A DNA stretch of 64,000 nucleotides from Magnaporthiopsis rhizophila (lineage: Eukaryota; Ascomycota; Sordariomycetes; Magnaporthales; Magnaporthaceae), in contig PYSS01000022.1 in assembly GCA_003049465.1 (NCBI GenBank), positions 124,001 to 188,000 of the forward strand, given 5' to 3'. Under the pieces are notes generated by a model that saw only the letters and a list, made by a program, of their open reading frames with translations, did not search any database and had not been told where the DNA came from. The first letter of the stretch is position 1. Each line of letters starts with the position of its first letter. Positions 1 to 11,829 of this stretch are shown piece by piece. A program made the translations under genes and the position numbers.

Positions 1-699
1 GGACGGGCGACCCCAACAGCCCGACAGGAAACCGAAAACACCCCTGAATCCCCGAATATCATACCAGATCCATCGACAGGCTATTTTGTCTTGTCTTGCC
101 TTGTCTTGTCGTCTGGTCTGTTTGGCGCTGCCTGGAGCGATCCATGGGGCGGCTTCCATCAAGAAGGAGTGAACGGGCAACAACAGGACCCGATGACCGA
201 ACAGCCAGCGATGCGATGCGATGCGGAAAGAAAAAAATTGTCGCGAGCACACCACGCAATCTGACGAACAACGCATCGCACGCAGTCCAGTACAACGCGA
301 GTCAAACGTGCCGAAGATTTTCCCCCCAACCACGCTTCGTCGTCATCGCTCCACACCCCCGGACAGGCCGGCCGCCCGCCGTTGAACTGTGGAGGCGGGC
401 GGTGCATTACAATACAGTAATGTAGAGGGATGGAGTGTCGATTGTCGCCTCCAGATTAGATTTCATCTACTTTTTTGGCGGGATGGAAGCTTTAGGCGGA
501 ACCGTTGGCGCTTGTTGTTGCTCCTACGACAAGCCTGCAGGACGCCAGGGAAACAAGATACAGTAAAGGTTCAAATTAGCTGATGCAGGAGGATACATAC
601 AGGATGCCAACCCGAGGGAACAGAGACAACAACAAACATGCACCAGGATCACATCACATCACATCACACGCCNNCCCTGCTTCGAGACTCACAGGGAGA

Positions 700-743
<44 letters not shown>

Positions 744-2895
744 ATCAAGATATTACCCAAAACACATAACAGTACGCACACCGTCAATTAGATGAGCCGC
801 CTGTGCCGCAGAGGCGCGGTGAAATGGGTGAAATGAGCAAGCGCCCATTCTGTTTTATTTGCGTCACTACTCCAATTCCCCGAATAGATACATACCGATA
901 CCTTGTGTGCACAGCACGGCGACTAGGATCGTATGTAGACACATACGAGGGGCAATCAGGCGCCGCAGATCCCGCGTTTCCGGTTGCCTCCGCAGGGCAG
1001 GTCCAACCTAAACGACAAGTCGATAATGCGCCTGTGTACGTACATAGTGGCCTGATAACCTGATCAACATGGCGGTAAGGCCGACCGGGCTTGGGTGTGT
1101 GTGCTCAAGTTTACTTTTTCTCTTCTGTCTTTTTGCCGTCAATGCCTTGTTTTGCGTGACGGGCCCCCTCTCCTTTCGTATCGTCCCACTGGTCGGGGCG
1201 GAATGGGTGGGATGATGCACGACCCCAGTCTTTTTTTTTTTTTTTCTTTGTCCAAAACGCCCGTCCAATCTTCCTGCCGGGCTGCCCACCTACTGCTGGT
1301 CACGGATTGGGGAAAAAAGGCGGACGGGTTGGAGTGGCCGGGTTGATAGGTCGATAGGATAAAATGGATGGCTCCTGTTTCCATTGGATTGATTTGTCCC
1401 TCTTGGCTGGGGGGATGGAAGGAGTGGCTGCCCGCTAGCTGCATGCGCGTTGCCTGCTCCTCCTCCCCTCCTGCATCACGGCCTGGCCGCCTGAGGGTGT
1501 CGGAAGTCTGATGCTGAGAGGCTGGTCTTTGCTGCCCCCGTGATGCCGCCTGCAACCTCCAATGGGCGGACGGAAAGTTGCATCCCTTTGGCAAACGCAG
1601 AGAAAAAAAAAAAAAATAGAAAGAGAAAGAAAAAGAAAAAAAAAAAAAACCATTCGCGCGTGCAACCATTCCAACGGGTCTGGGCCTCGGCTGCTTTTTG
1701 CATCCTTTCGTCACTCCGTGCCGTTTTGTCGGGGCGCGACGGACGGAGCCCTACGGCGTGTCGCTCGAATGGATGATTTGACAGGCCAATTGCCGCTACT
1801 GTGCTTCCATTACACAACCCACTGTTGCCGCTCAGGGATTGATTGGTTACGCAGTCGTGGTTGGATTTTTTCTCTTTTCTTTTTTTATTCTTGCTTTTTT
1901 TGCCATTCGACTTTCCTCTGCCAACCGGTTCCATGCCTCCGTGCGTCGGGGCCTGCATGATTAGCTGCTTCGCCTTGAACCGCAGCAAGACGGAGGGCGG
2001 CTGGGAAACTCAATTGAAGTCACCTAAACCCGGAAGTGTTTTTTTTTTTTTTTTTTCTGTCTCTCCTGGCCACGAGGCCTTGCGTGCTCGGTACCTGGTG
2101 GGCTGGTATAGTAGGTTGGTAGTATCGTGCATTGACGGTAATCTCGGCAGAAGAGACACGAGCAACAAAAGAAAGTGCCTTCCTGTTCTGTTGTTGTTGC
2201 ATCATCAGGTCGTCTGCCTTCGCCCTGCCCCATAATATTCACACCCGCCGGAAATTGGGTCCCGGGCTGCCCGGGCGAAGCAGTGAACTCCCGGCCACCG
2301 CCCTACCGCCCTACCGCCCTCTGCTGTTGCCTCCCGATTTGCTTCTATGGATCGCGCGCCCAATTGGCCACCAGTCTCCACACCGGCCCCGCGATGGTCC
2401 CCAGGCCCGCTCCCGTCCAATGTTTGGGTGGTTGACCGCTTCTTCAGGGCAAGCAGCAGCGGCCGGGAAAGGAAAGCCCACACACACCAAGTTCGGGTTC
2501 AGTTGCATCAAATCCTTCTGGCTTGCAAATCTCTGCGCTGTTCCTGTGCCTGACTGGTCTTGGTCGCGTCGCACCAAAACGGTCTGGTATTTTTTTTTTT
2601 TATCTCGTCTCTCACCGTTCCCATCGCGCGACGCGAAGGAGCGTCGTCGTCTGGTCCCTCCCTTGACCCCTGTCCTCCGCCTTCTTCGGCATCCGCCCTC
2701 CGCGTCCGCCCCAGCCAGCAGACCAAAAAAAAAAAAAAAAAAAGCCCCTGGCCCGTCCCTCACCGCCTCCCCGCCCCCGATATACGCAGGAGAGCTCTTG
2801 CGTCTCGGTACCATAGCATCCCTTCCAAGCAACTCTAAGCAAGACCCTGCCCCCTTGCGAGGATCACGGCTGTGTGCGCACCGCAGATCATCAAC
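1..2895. other. Long non-coding region upstream of UTR4
   Basis: No convincing gene is seen here on either strand. The stretch is rich in homopolymer runs: a C run at 701-741, T runs near 1231, 2039 and 2589, and A runs near 1603, 1637 and 2725. Two ambiguous bases lie at 673-674. Open frames in it are short and low in complexity (poly-Pro, poly-Phe or poly-Lys stretches from the homopolymers). The part from about 2400 to 2895 is CT-rich, as usual for a fungal promoter and 5' leader, and probably serves the gene starting at 2896. Confidence 0.6.
701..741. repeat. Poly-C tract
   Basis: An uninterrupted run of about 41 C lies 26 bases after two ambiguous bases. Similar G/C runs flank the N gaps elsewhere in this window, so its length may be an assembly artefact. 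Confidence 0.8.
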
Positions 2896-4289
2896 ATGGC
2901 TGCTGCTACTCCGTCCGATCTCGCCCCCAGCGATGCCGCCAAGGTGGTTCTGCTCGATATCGGTAAGGAATTTTTCTAGCTTCCTTTTTGCTCTTCCAGT
3001 TCCGGTTCGGGTGCAACGTCGTCCCGTATTCTTCCTTTGAACGGCGTGGATCGGATATGCAAGCACTCTCTCTTCCTCCTCCGCATCTTTCGTCTTTTCC
3101 CTTGTCGTCCCCGTGGGTGGCCTGTCTGTCTGTCCCCTCTTCTGCACAATGATCGCCAGCCATTCATCCATCCGATCCCACACCTATCGCGGATAGCCAG
3201 CGCCATCCGGCGGTCAGGAGTGGTGTGTGGTGTGCTGTTACTTGTTGCGTTGCGTCGCGTCGTGTTGCCAGTCCGCATACAGAGTGCGCTAGCCTGCTGC
3301 ATTGGCTCCATATAAATATAGCCTGGGCTAATATGTTGTTCTATGCGCTGGCTGCCAGAGGGCACAATCTGTCCCATCTCATTCGTCAAGGACGTTCTTG
3401 TAAGGCAGATCCCTACGCCTTTTCTCCGCCCTCCTTGTCCTTGCTTTGGTCGTCATCTCTCGTCATTGGGTCGTCCCATACATGCCTACCCACGCCCCCC
3501 TTTTCGGGCATAGCTGCAGCTTGCTTTTCCAAGTCCAAGGAACCACGGTGGTGCTGGTTCACGGCCTCTCTCTTGGCCAGCCCCAAGACAGCCTAATATG
3601 TCTGAAGCAGTTGTGCCGTTTCTCCGAAAGATGGAAACGGAATCTTGGTTGCTGACGCTGAGCACCCTCAGTTTCCATATGCTCTCAAGGTACTTCCGGG
3701 CACACTGGACTCCCAATGGGATGATCCTGCCTTCGCACAGTACAGGAACGCGTTTCCGCCAGAGTTCGCCTCGTCCAAGCCAGCTCTGGAGGCTCACGTC
3801 CGTGATCTGGTGGCCCGTGATGTTAAGGCACCCTACCTGAAGAGCCTGCAGGGTTACCTATGGGAGAATGGCTACAGGAGTGGCGAACTGCGTGCACCGC
3901 TCTTCCCAGACGTCGCCCCGAGATTCAAGACGTGGAGGGCAGCCGGCGTCGACATAATGATCTATTCGTCCGGATCGGTTCCGGCCCAGAAGCTACTCTT
4001 CGGACACACCAACTCGCAGCCTGCTGACCTCATCCCTGATATTCTTGACTTCTTTGACACTGTCAATGCGGGACCCAAGACAGAGGCCGCTAGCTACCAG
4101 AAGATTGCCGCCAAGCACCCGCAGCACCATCCCTCGGAGTGGCTCTTCCTCAGCGACAATGTCAAAGAGGTGGACGCCGCAATTGCCGCTGGGATGCAAA
4201 GTTTCGTCGTGCAGAGGCCGGGGAACTCTGAGCTGGCCGGCGGGGTGGAGGATCGACACAGGATCATCCGCAGCCTGGACGAGCTTTGA
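2896..4289 (+). CDS. UTR4: Enolase-phosphatase E1 (acireductone synthase)
   Basis: HAD-superfamily enzyme of the methionine salvage pathway. It enolises 2,3-diketo-5-methylthiopentyl-1-phosphate and then dephosphorylates it to acireductone, in the cytosol. The model has three exons, 2896-2962, 3359-3399 and 3672-4289 (241 residues); introns of 396 and 272 bp restore a continuous frame. The short middle exon completes HAD motif I (D21-I-E-G-T). Motif II is the YSSGS block near residue 135, motif III is K172 in GPKTEAASY, and motif IV is LFLSDNV with D198. Length matches fungal homologues. The start at 2896 gives the usual short leader before motif I. Introns this long are somewhat unusual for the genus-level norm of under 100 bp, but both have good donors (GTAAGG) and acceptors. 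Identity is clear from the motifs. Confidence 0.95.
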
Positions 4290-5836
4290 TCTTGCAGGAG
4301 CGACGACGCTGTGCTGCTGGTGGGAGCTCTAATTTCCGCCCGCCTGCCTGACGCCAAGTCCGCAGATATCAGGTAGAGACTGGAGGTAGTAACGAGTTGT
4401 CGGGACCCGACCGTGTGCACAGGGGAGCTTCCTGGACTGCGGTCAATTCAGGAACGTTCACACCTGATTGTGACCTTATGACCACCAAATGATCCTGAAT
4501 TCCCAATTTCCCTAGTCTCAAACAGCCCCTCATAGCTGCAGCCCTCATCGGAGCTGCGTTGGGCTGGTCAACCGTGACGGCACATCCGATAGCGTGTCGC
4601 CCGGACCGCTGGTGCCACGTCCCAAGGTGGTGACAATGGCAAGACGGGGCGGATGACCTCTGGGGAAGGAAGACTGGCAAAGAAGCCCAACGGCCGATCT
4701 GGTTTAGTGCGCAGCCTCGAGCCAAGGACCCTTGGCCCGTCCTGCATTACCGCCATCCGGGCCTTGTTGTCCAATTTTGCATCATCTGATCAAAGAGGGG
4801 TAGGCCAATCCTCATTTCGTCACACACCACGCCAATTGCTGCGTGCTTTGGCCCTCCTGTGCTCGTTAGGCTCCTTCTGATGCACCAGGGCAGGGGAGCC
4901 GGCAACCGATTTCACTTCTCGATGGTGGAGGTGCCAATGTGCAGCACGACTCGAAAGGTCAAAAGCAAGTCCCATGGTTAGTTACGTTGGGTGGGTTGCA
5001 GCCAGCATAGGCGGAGCAGTCGTCGTGGTGAGCGGGGGACGATGCGGCCATGACTAGCTGCATGCATTTTGCATAGGTTGCATTCCATCGCTCGAGACGA
5101 GAAGTCGGTACACTCTGTTCTGCTATTGCTGGCGGTCGTGCCGATCTGGCCGTAAGTCGTGGGACGGCGTCGTGTGCGTGGGTGATGGCACGCTCGGTAG
5201 TTGTAACGAGACACGGCAGCGCTATCGCTGTCGGATGTAAATCGTGAACCCTCCCCATCCCAAGAGATGTGCCACGGCGGCAATTCGCAAATGCGGATGC
5301 CGGCATCTATCACCTGCTGTGCCGATCTGGCCGTTGGCAGTGTGGCCAAGGCGGCGGCTTCCTGCGATGCCATCGGATGAGTGTTCTGATGGTCTGCCGG
5401 AATCGCTCCATTTGATCCACCTCATGACCCCTCTGCTCCATACGGTCCACGACAGGACCCTGAGCTGCAGCTCTGGTTGTGGCGGCGAATTCCGGTCGTA
5501 TGACCCAAACCCCAACATATTGTTGGTTGTCCCTGCCTGCTGTCAAACAGTTGGGTGTCGCTTGTCTGCACCACGACGCGAGGCGGGGTCGCTCAAGTAA
5601 GCTCCATGAATCGCGAGGGTTGCGGGAGCCTGCTGTTGCCTTTTGGGGCCTCAGCATGTCCGACGCTGGAACTGGGGTATGGCCCGCAGCTTTGGTACGA
5701 TATACACGCAGGTGACTCCGCCCTCGGGATAGATGGCGAACCAAACTCATCATCAGCCATTGGCTTCTGCTTACAGAGATGTCGCCCCGTAGGTCTAGCC
5801 ATTTGGAAGCTGTAGCGTCGCCCAACATGTCGCTCT
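4290..5836. other. Intergenic region between convergent UTR4 and BMT2
   Basis: About 1.5 kb holding the two 3' ends. No gene could be supported. The 15-base string GTGCCGATCTGGCCG occurs twice in it (near 5139 and 5321), the only internal repeat noticed. Confidence 0.55.
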
Positions 5837-6712
5837 TCAGCCTCGGCCCTCGAGGACGATGGCGAAGTTGTTCCGCGTGGACCCAGACCGCAGCTCCTTC
5901 TTCGGGAAGCCCTCACGCCTGGACGTCCGGTCCTTGACCCGCTTCCAGAGATAATAGACGAGCCTCTGTGTGGTTTTGGAGTGAGCCATGACGAAGCCAA
6001 GGGAGCTCATGATCCTCTCCAACCTTTCCTCGTCCATGTAGCGAGAGTTGGACACACATGGCGCAGGCAGAACGAGGAAGAGTCCGGGGCTGATCGGGGC
6101 TGGGGCTCCGCTCCCCGAGGGCGCCTGGAGGAAGTCCAGGGTCCGGAGGAGCATCTCGCCCCGCCCTTTGGGATCGGGAACAAAGTTGAGGACCAGAGAA
6201 AGGCTGATAAGATCGAATCGCTCTGAGTCGCCGCGAGGCAGCGGCCGTTCCATGAAATCCTGCTGTAGAATCCCTTCGCCCTGGCTGTTCAAGTCGATCC
6301 TCACGATGTCGAACCGCCCGCTCCTGGAGCACTCATTATCAGTGCTCAGAGCCCCGACCTCCAGCATCCGGAGACGCCCGCTGTCGTCCCCGGCAGCGTC
6401 CGTTCCGCTCTTCTCAAGCCAGTCCATCAAGACGCGCGAGCTGTCGCCGCCCCGGTCCTTCCGCTGGCCCTGAAGGCTCGCCCGCTGGTACCTTTCGAGG
6501 CCGCCCAGGGCAGCTATCTCGGCCTCGATCGACGCCTTCGCCGCCTGGTCGCCGCTGCGGGTGGCTCGGAGTAGCCTCTTCTCCAGGACATGATGGGTGT
6601 TGATGAGGGCCTTGGTGACCTTGCGAGTGATCGACTTCGGCTTCTGGTGGAACGACGGTGGCCGGCCGGCAGAGAGGCTCTTCTTCGCCGTTCTCTTGCT
6701 CTTCACGCCCAT
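5837..6712 (-). CDS. BMT2: 25S rRNA adenine-N1 methyltransferase
   Basis: Single-exon gene for a 291-residue SAM-dependent methyltransferase of the Bmt2 family. In yeast this nucleolar enzyme makes m1A2142 in 25S rRNA. The N-terminus is basic (MGVKSKRTAKKSL), as expected for nucleolar targeting. A Rossmann-type SAM site is seen as MLEVGALS near residue 116. The family signature DFMERPLP lies at 152-159, followed by a second strand with SLVLNFVPDP at 172-181. The C-terminal half keeps the YLWKR and NNFAIVLEG blocks. The ATG at 6712 is the first in frame and begins the conserved basic leader. It is divergent to RPL25, sharing a 464-bp upstream region, and both serve ribosome production. I see no intron and no damage. 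Confidence 0.9.
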   Translation of the reverse strand: MGVKSKRTAKKSLSAGRPPSFHQKPKSITRKVTKALINTHHVLEKRLLRATRSGDQAAKASIEAEIAALGGLERYQRASLQGQRKDRGGDSSRVLMDWLEKSGTDAAGDDSGRLRMLEVGALSTDNECSRSGRFDIVRIDLNSQGEGILQQDFMERPLPRGDSERFDLISLSLVLNFVPDPKGRGEMLLRTLDFLQAPSGSGAPAPISPGLFLVLPAPCVSNSRYMDEERLERIMSSLGFVMAHSKTTQRLVYYLWKRVKDRTSRREGFPKKELRSGSTRNNFAIVLEGRG

Positions 6713-7176
6713 GCTGGGGGCTCGGGCCTGAGAGGGGGTGTGCTGGAACCTCGGAAAGTGATGCGAGAACGAGTGCTCCCGCCCGGCTCATCCAGACAAG
6801 GCGGTCTTCTGCCGGTAAAAAGATATTCATGTTCCAAGCCAGGCGGAGTGAACCCCTCTGTGAGGGGTAGGTGGTCACTGGCGTCTGGGAAAAGTGTTGG
6901 ACAAAAGTCTCGTAGCCCTTTCAAAAAGTGCCAGAGAAAGATGGTTGAATTTGCAGCCAATCAGGAACGGAGCCTTTCTGCCTTGGCGGGCATGAAAGCC
7001 CTTCGCCTGCCCCGCCGTCTGTGCAGGTGGCCCGTGCACCACACACATTTTGGAATTGGGAAGGAATTACCCTCAGTTCCATTTTGACTTTTTTTTTTTT
7101 TGCGAAAGAGAACCTCAACTTGTCTTCACGCCTCCATACTAACCACCTAAATCGACACAGCGACAATCTCGTCAAG
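6713..7176. promoter_or_regulatory. Shared divergent promoter of BMT2 and RPL25
   Basis: The 464 bp between the two divergent start codons must hold both promoters. A run of 13 T lies at about 7088-7100, 77 bases before the RPL25 start; poly(dT) elements are common upstream of ribosomal protein genes. No TATA box is evident. Confidence 0.55.
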
Positions 7177-8101
7177 ATGGCACCCAAGGACTCGAAGAAA
7201 GGTACTTAGCAGCTCTTGCAAACACGGGCAGATAGCGCCACATTGTCGCTTTCTTCCTCCCCTCCGCTAGAGCCGCGCCGGCTCGTGAACCGCCCGACAA
7301 TGCCACCGAATCTTCGGACCGGGCGGCGGCGGCAGCGAGCATGATGCATCAAGAAGGCAGCAGCAGATTTTGCGAGTTCTTTGTCCCAAAGAGCGATTGC
7401 TGATGCGTCTTGTTTCTCCAATATACAGGCGGCGCCTCCAAGACGCCCAAGGGCTCCAAGCAAGCCCAGGCTGCTTCCAAGACCGCCCTCAAGGGTGTAA
7501 GTCTCTTCCTCCTGATCTCAGCTGTATCTGCGACTTCTCAATACCACTTGGCGCAAACACGCGGCCGCCTAAACCTGGGACCGTCATGCTCACAACCCCC
7601 TTTCTGCGTGCGTATAGGTGCACTCCCACAAGAAGGTCAAGGCCCGCTACACCACCAGCTTCCACCGCCCCAAGACCCTGCAGCTCTCGAGGGCACCCAA
7701 GTACCCCCGCAAGTCGGTTCCCCACCTGCCGCGCCTGGACGAGCACAAGATCATCGTTCACCCTCTCAACACCGAGAGCGCGATGAAGAAGATCGAGGAG
7801 AACAACACGCTCGTCTTCATTGTCGATATCAAGGCCAACAAGGCCCAGATCAAGACTGCCTTGAAGAAGCTGTACGACCTGGACGTGCTCAAGATCAACA
7901 CCCTGATCCGGTAAGAAGCTGCTGCTCCATCTCGATCCCATCGCCTCGACATTTCTAGAGACTGGATTGAAGGCTCAAGCGTTTGCGATGTACTAACCCG
8001 ACTTTCGCCGCAGCCCCGATGGCAAGAAGAAGGCCTACGTTCGCCTGACTCCCGACGTCGATGCCCTGGACATTGCTGCCACCAAGCTGGCCCTTGTCTA
8101 A
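7177..8101 (+). CDS. RPL25: 60S ribosomal protein uL23 (L25/L23a)
   Basis: Component of the large ribosomal subunit near the polypeptide exit tunnel, where it docks the signal recognition particle. Four exons: 7177-7201, 7429-7496, 7618-7910 and 8014-8101, giving 157 residues. The first exon codes for only eight codons plus one base, a common arrangement in fungal ribosomal protein genes. The N-terminus is a basic Lys/Ala-rich extension (MAPKDSKKGGASKTPK). The conserved core begins at KGVHSHKKVKARYTTSF and includes RPKTLQL, HPLNTESAMKKIEENN and the C-terminal KAYVRLTPDVDALD. All three introns have canonical ends, and the last has a TACTAAC-type branch site (gatgtactaacc). No anomaly is seen. 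Confidence 0.97.
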
Positions 8102-8616
8102 ATCGTGTCTTGTTGTCTGCTTGCTTTTTGTTGGTTCGGGTGGAAAGTACGAGGGAAGGAAAGTACTCAAGTGGGATACCACCATGCATTTTACAACGGC
8201 GTCACATAGGCTCACGGCTCGGGACACTTTTACGAAAAAAAGGCATTGAAACTTCCATCCTCTCAACCATGATTACGCCCACGATGAGCCGTGTGAAGGG
8301 CTTGATGAATATGTATCCAATGGCCACAGACCGATCGGTGCTCCGGGTCTATGTCATATCGTGACGTAGTCGTGATTGCTCCTGTGGTCTCATGTATGTG
8401 TTTCACGTGCTAGTAGCCTAGTCGAGAGCTGCGTCTCTGAGTCCGAAAGTTTCAAATCTCTGTGTTTGTTGAGAATGTTGCACTTGTTGGATTATAATAC
8501 ACACATGGTATCTGTAGCAAGCCAACTGTACCATCATCTCCCCTTCCGGTGCACATCATGGGCACCTCCACTGAGCCACGGCCCGTTCCCGGAGTACCCC
8601 CTCCTCCGGGCCTCGG
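8102..8616. other. Intergenic region between convergent RPL25 and TIM8
   Basis: Holds the two 3' untranslated ends. No further gene is seen. Confidence 0.6.
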
Positions 8617-9083
8617 CTATGACCGCCGCAGGCTGCTGAGGTGCTTCATCGTCAGGTTGTTGACGTCCATGAACCGGTCGACGCAGTTGGCCAGGCAGCC
8701 CGCCTCGGTTGCGTCGAGGCTGCTGCTGTTTACCGACTTGACACACTTGTTCCAGCACGTCTCTGTCAACTGGTGGGTTTCTGAGACGGGGCGGTAAAAA
8801 AAAAAAAAAAAGCACAAAGCGGCAGTGGGTTCAAATCAGCATGTCGAAGTTCTCCTTTTTCACACACAAGATGTTTCGGTAGGGAAAAAAATCAAAATCA
8901 AAGACACTGCGCCCGCCCTCCAAGACCCGGGTCCGGAAGGGGTGGAGGGAGGTTGGTTGGTTGGGTGAGGAGGCACGGGGACATACGCATCTGGACCTTG
9001 GAACGCTGGGTCTCGTGGTTGACAAACTGCAGCAGCTCGGCCTTGTCCTTTGGGTTGAGCTTGTCGACCTCGGATGCGTCCAT
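8617..9083 (-). CDS. TIM8: Mitochondrial intermembrane-space chaperone Tim8
   Basis: Small Tim protein that works with Tim13 in the mitochondrial intermembrane space, escorting hydrophobic precursors to the TIM22 complex. Two exons on the minus strand, 9083-8987 and 8780-8617, encode 86 residues. The twin CX3C motif is complete: C41-x3-C45 (CWNKC) and C61-x3-C65 (CLANC), with 15 residues between the pairs as in the family. The N-terminus MDASEVDKLNPKDKAEL and the NHETQ block before the first pair fit Tim8 better than Tim9, Tim10 or Tim13. The 206-bp intron has a GTATGT donor, and its polypyrimidine tract contains a run of about 17 T. Confidence 0.93.
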
Positions 9084-9890
9084 GGCTGGCGGCGGCTGCG
9101 GGCAGGTCCGTCGATGGTCGATGAGTGGTGGTTGTGTCGCGCGGGCCTCTAATCGTGTAGGTACCTAGGTAGGGAGGAAGCACGGAAACAGAATCGACGC
9201 AGGGGTGAGACGCTGAATCTACCTAGGTGTTCGTAGTAGAGAGTACGTGTGGATGCGGCCAGTAATGCGCAGAGGACAGAGGTATCAATATGCTGAGCTG
9301 TTTGGAAAAACGTGCTTCTCGAGCTCGAAAATTTACAGTTGTTTGCGGAGACCCCACTTTCCAGCCATGGCCAATCATAAGATCGGGCCCCAAATGCTTC
9401 ACTCGCCATCGGGCATAACCACCCGGGCAAGTCCAGGCGTACTTTAGCTCTGAACACGGGCTCACTCAACAGATAACTTTACTCTTCGATGATCGGTCCA
9501 TCTTGTGATGTGTCAGGCAAAAAACAAGCTCCTGGATCCTCTCCGCCTAGATCCGCTCGAGTAAGAAGGGTTGAATTACTACCTAGGTACGTGATAGGTG
9601 AAAGCAGACATGCGGCTCAAGTAGCGTAGGTACATAAGGCATGCCTAACGTATCATGCCAAGTCCAGGGAATATAAACAGCAGAGAGCAAGTGGTAGGCT
9701 TGGTAAATGCAAGGAAACCATCAGGCAGAAGCTGCATGTGACTGGGCGAGAGAAGAAAGAACGGGGGAAATATAACGCAGGTGAAGGTGGATGGCGGGAA
9801 CGGGAATGAGGAGAATAGGTATCCAATGGAAAACAAAACCACATCTATAAATGCTTGCAGAATGATAACTTTCCTCCACCTCCCCGGCTT
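9084..9890. other. Upstream region of TIM8 and downstream region of the CorA gene
   Basis: About 800 bp with no supported gene. The short palindrome-like word ACCTAGGT/CTACCTAGGT appears at about 9162, 9219 and 9578; the same word recurs in other spacers of this window (near 13703, 42704 and 43085). Confidence 0.5.
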
Positions 9891-11829
9891 TTAAATGTAT
9901 CGGAGACGGCGTGCTGTGAACAGGCAAATAGCACAGAAAGTTACTAGACCACCAAGAATGCAGAAGAAGGGAGTCAGAGAGTCGCTCAGTTCTTGGAAAG
10001 GGACGTGGACGTTCATGCCGAAAAGCCCCGTAATCACGTTGAGTGGAACGATGATGGAAGCCAGGAACGTGATCTTGGTGAGGGTGTTGTTGGTCCTTGT
10101 GCCCTGTGTGATGCTGTCGATGGAGAGCTGGGCCAGATAGTTGCTGTGCGATCGCGAGAGCATTTTTTCGAAATGGCCGAGGTTCGTCATCATGGTCACG
10201 ACGTGATCCTGGATGTCACCCAGGTAGAGACCAATGTCCATGCGAGGCGTCACCTTGTAGTTCTCGTTGCAGCGCTTGGTGAAGCCTTTCAGGACGTCGG
10301 CCTTGCCTCCCAGCAGCCTCATCAAGGCCATTGTGTTCTTCCGAATGATGCCGATCTTCCGGAGGAAGATTTGCATGTCATCGGTGCGGGCGATGAACAC
10401 CTCATCCTCGATCATCTCGGTGTCGTGCTCCAGCCTCTGGATTATAGGAGCGAAGCAGTCAACAATGTCGTCGCTATAGAGAGTACGCATGGTCAGCAAA
10501 ACGAACGTCGCAAACAGACTTTGGAGCTCGCGGTTTGCAGCGGCATACTCACATCAAAGCATAGCAGATCCAGTCGCTGCTCAGAGCAACGTAGTCCTTG
10601 AGCGCAGAAATGCGCCTGCTCACGCGGGAGGCATGAGAGTTTGTCTGGGAGCTGAAGCTCAGGGTGCCCTCGCGGAAGACGATGACGTAGATGTAGAAGG
10701 GCTCGAACTCGTTCTCGCCATGCTCATCCTGAACCACATTGAAAGAGCGGAAGCAAGCGAAGTAGTAAGAGGGAAACAACTCGATCTTTTCTCGCGTTTC
10801 TTGTGTCGTGATGTCTTCGACTGTCAGGGGGTGAATGCCGAACGCCCTGCAGATTCCGCGCACCTCTTCATCTGTGGGGTTGCTGACGTTAAGCCACCAA
10901 ACACCGTCCGTCTCGCCCTTGGGGAACGTGAAGAGGCCGCGGATGTCCTCGCCGGGGAGCACAAGGTCCCCAAAATATGGGGCATGGATTGTCGATTCCC
11001 AGGCCGAGGAGAAGAAGTTGAAGCGATTGGCAGGTGCCGCGGGCTTGACGGGTTCCTTGACATCCTCGGTTACCTCGTCTTTCTCGTCGGTCGAAGTCGG
11101 AATGCCGACAAAGTCCCCACCCGAAGTCACCATTGGCGACGCGGTGACGACGGACGAGGGACGCAGGTCAGTGAAGACTTTGAGAGAAGGACGAAGCTCG
11201 GCTGCGGCTTGGGCTTGGGCTTCGTCCTCAGCGGCGATGAAGCTCTCCAGAAAGTCAAAGTCGATATGCAGTCGGTCTCCGGTGTGATCGTCCTGCACAG
11301 GGAAGCAGACGTCCTCCTCAACGGACTTGGTGGTCTTCAGGCTCAGAGTCTCGTCGGCCTCGGCGGCCGTGTGGGGGCGGCTCCGGAGGCTTTGACGACT
11401 GGTGGCGGAAGCGGTGCGGAGGAGCTCGTTCTCGTCCCTCCTCTCTGCTTGCCGAGACTCGGAAATGGACATACCTCTCTCCCGCCTGCGAGCCTCGGCG
11501 AATGCCTTGACGGAGTTGGGAGGAGACACAGATCTCTCCGACGTTACGGTCGGGCGCCGCGTCCGGTGCGCCATAGGCGAAACATCGGCCCCATCTTCAT
11601 CCACAATAACCTCCTCGAAGTCACGAACTCGGATGATAGGGGAAGTTGTTGCGGCGGCGGCTTGGCCCGTGTCCACCTCGAGGCGGCGCCCTCCATACAG
11701 CGAGTCGAAGGTGCCTCGGCGCGGGCGATCAGGGCGATGGGTCGAGACGTTCTGGTGGCGATGGTCGTCAAGCTCTGGCACCGGGGTTGAATAGCCCGAG
11801 TTGAGCGTAGTGTCTTCGTGGTCGGACAT
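9891..11829 (-). CDS. CorA-family magnesium transporter, Alr1/Mnr2 type
   Basis: Divalent-cation (Mg2+) channel protein. Exons on the minus strand are 11829-10553 and 10473-9891, joined across a 79-bp intron, giving 619 residues. The first 300 or so residues are a polar, probably disordered, cytosolic N-terminus. The CorA domain then runs through a long coiled region (DWICYALIDDIVD, LGGKADVLKGF, YLGDIQDHVVTM), blocks shared with yeast Alr1/Alr2/Mnr2. Two membrane helices close the protein, and the first ends in the selectivity motif GMN at 578-580 (GLFGMNV). I chose the ATG at 11829; another in-frame ATG at 11988 would add 53 residues and cannot be excluded. Whether it sits in the plasma membrane (Alr1) or vacuole (Mnr2) cannot be read from the sequence. 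Confidence 0.93.

Noticed and set aside
1139..1988. Overlapping minus-strand frames with long Phe/Lys stretches
   Set aside because: They result from poly-A/T tracts and have no protein-like sequence.
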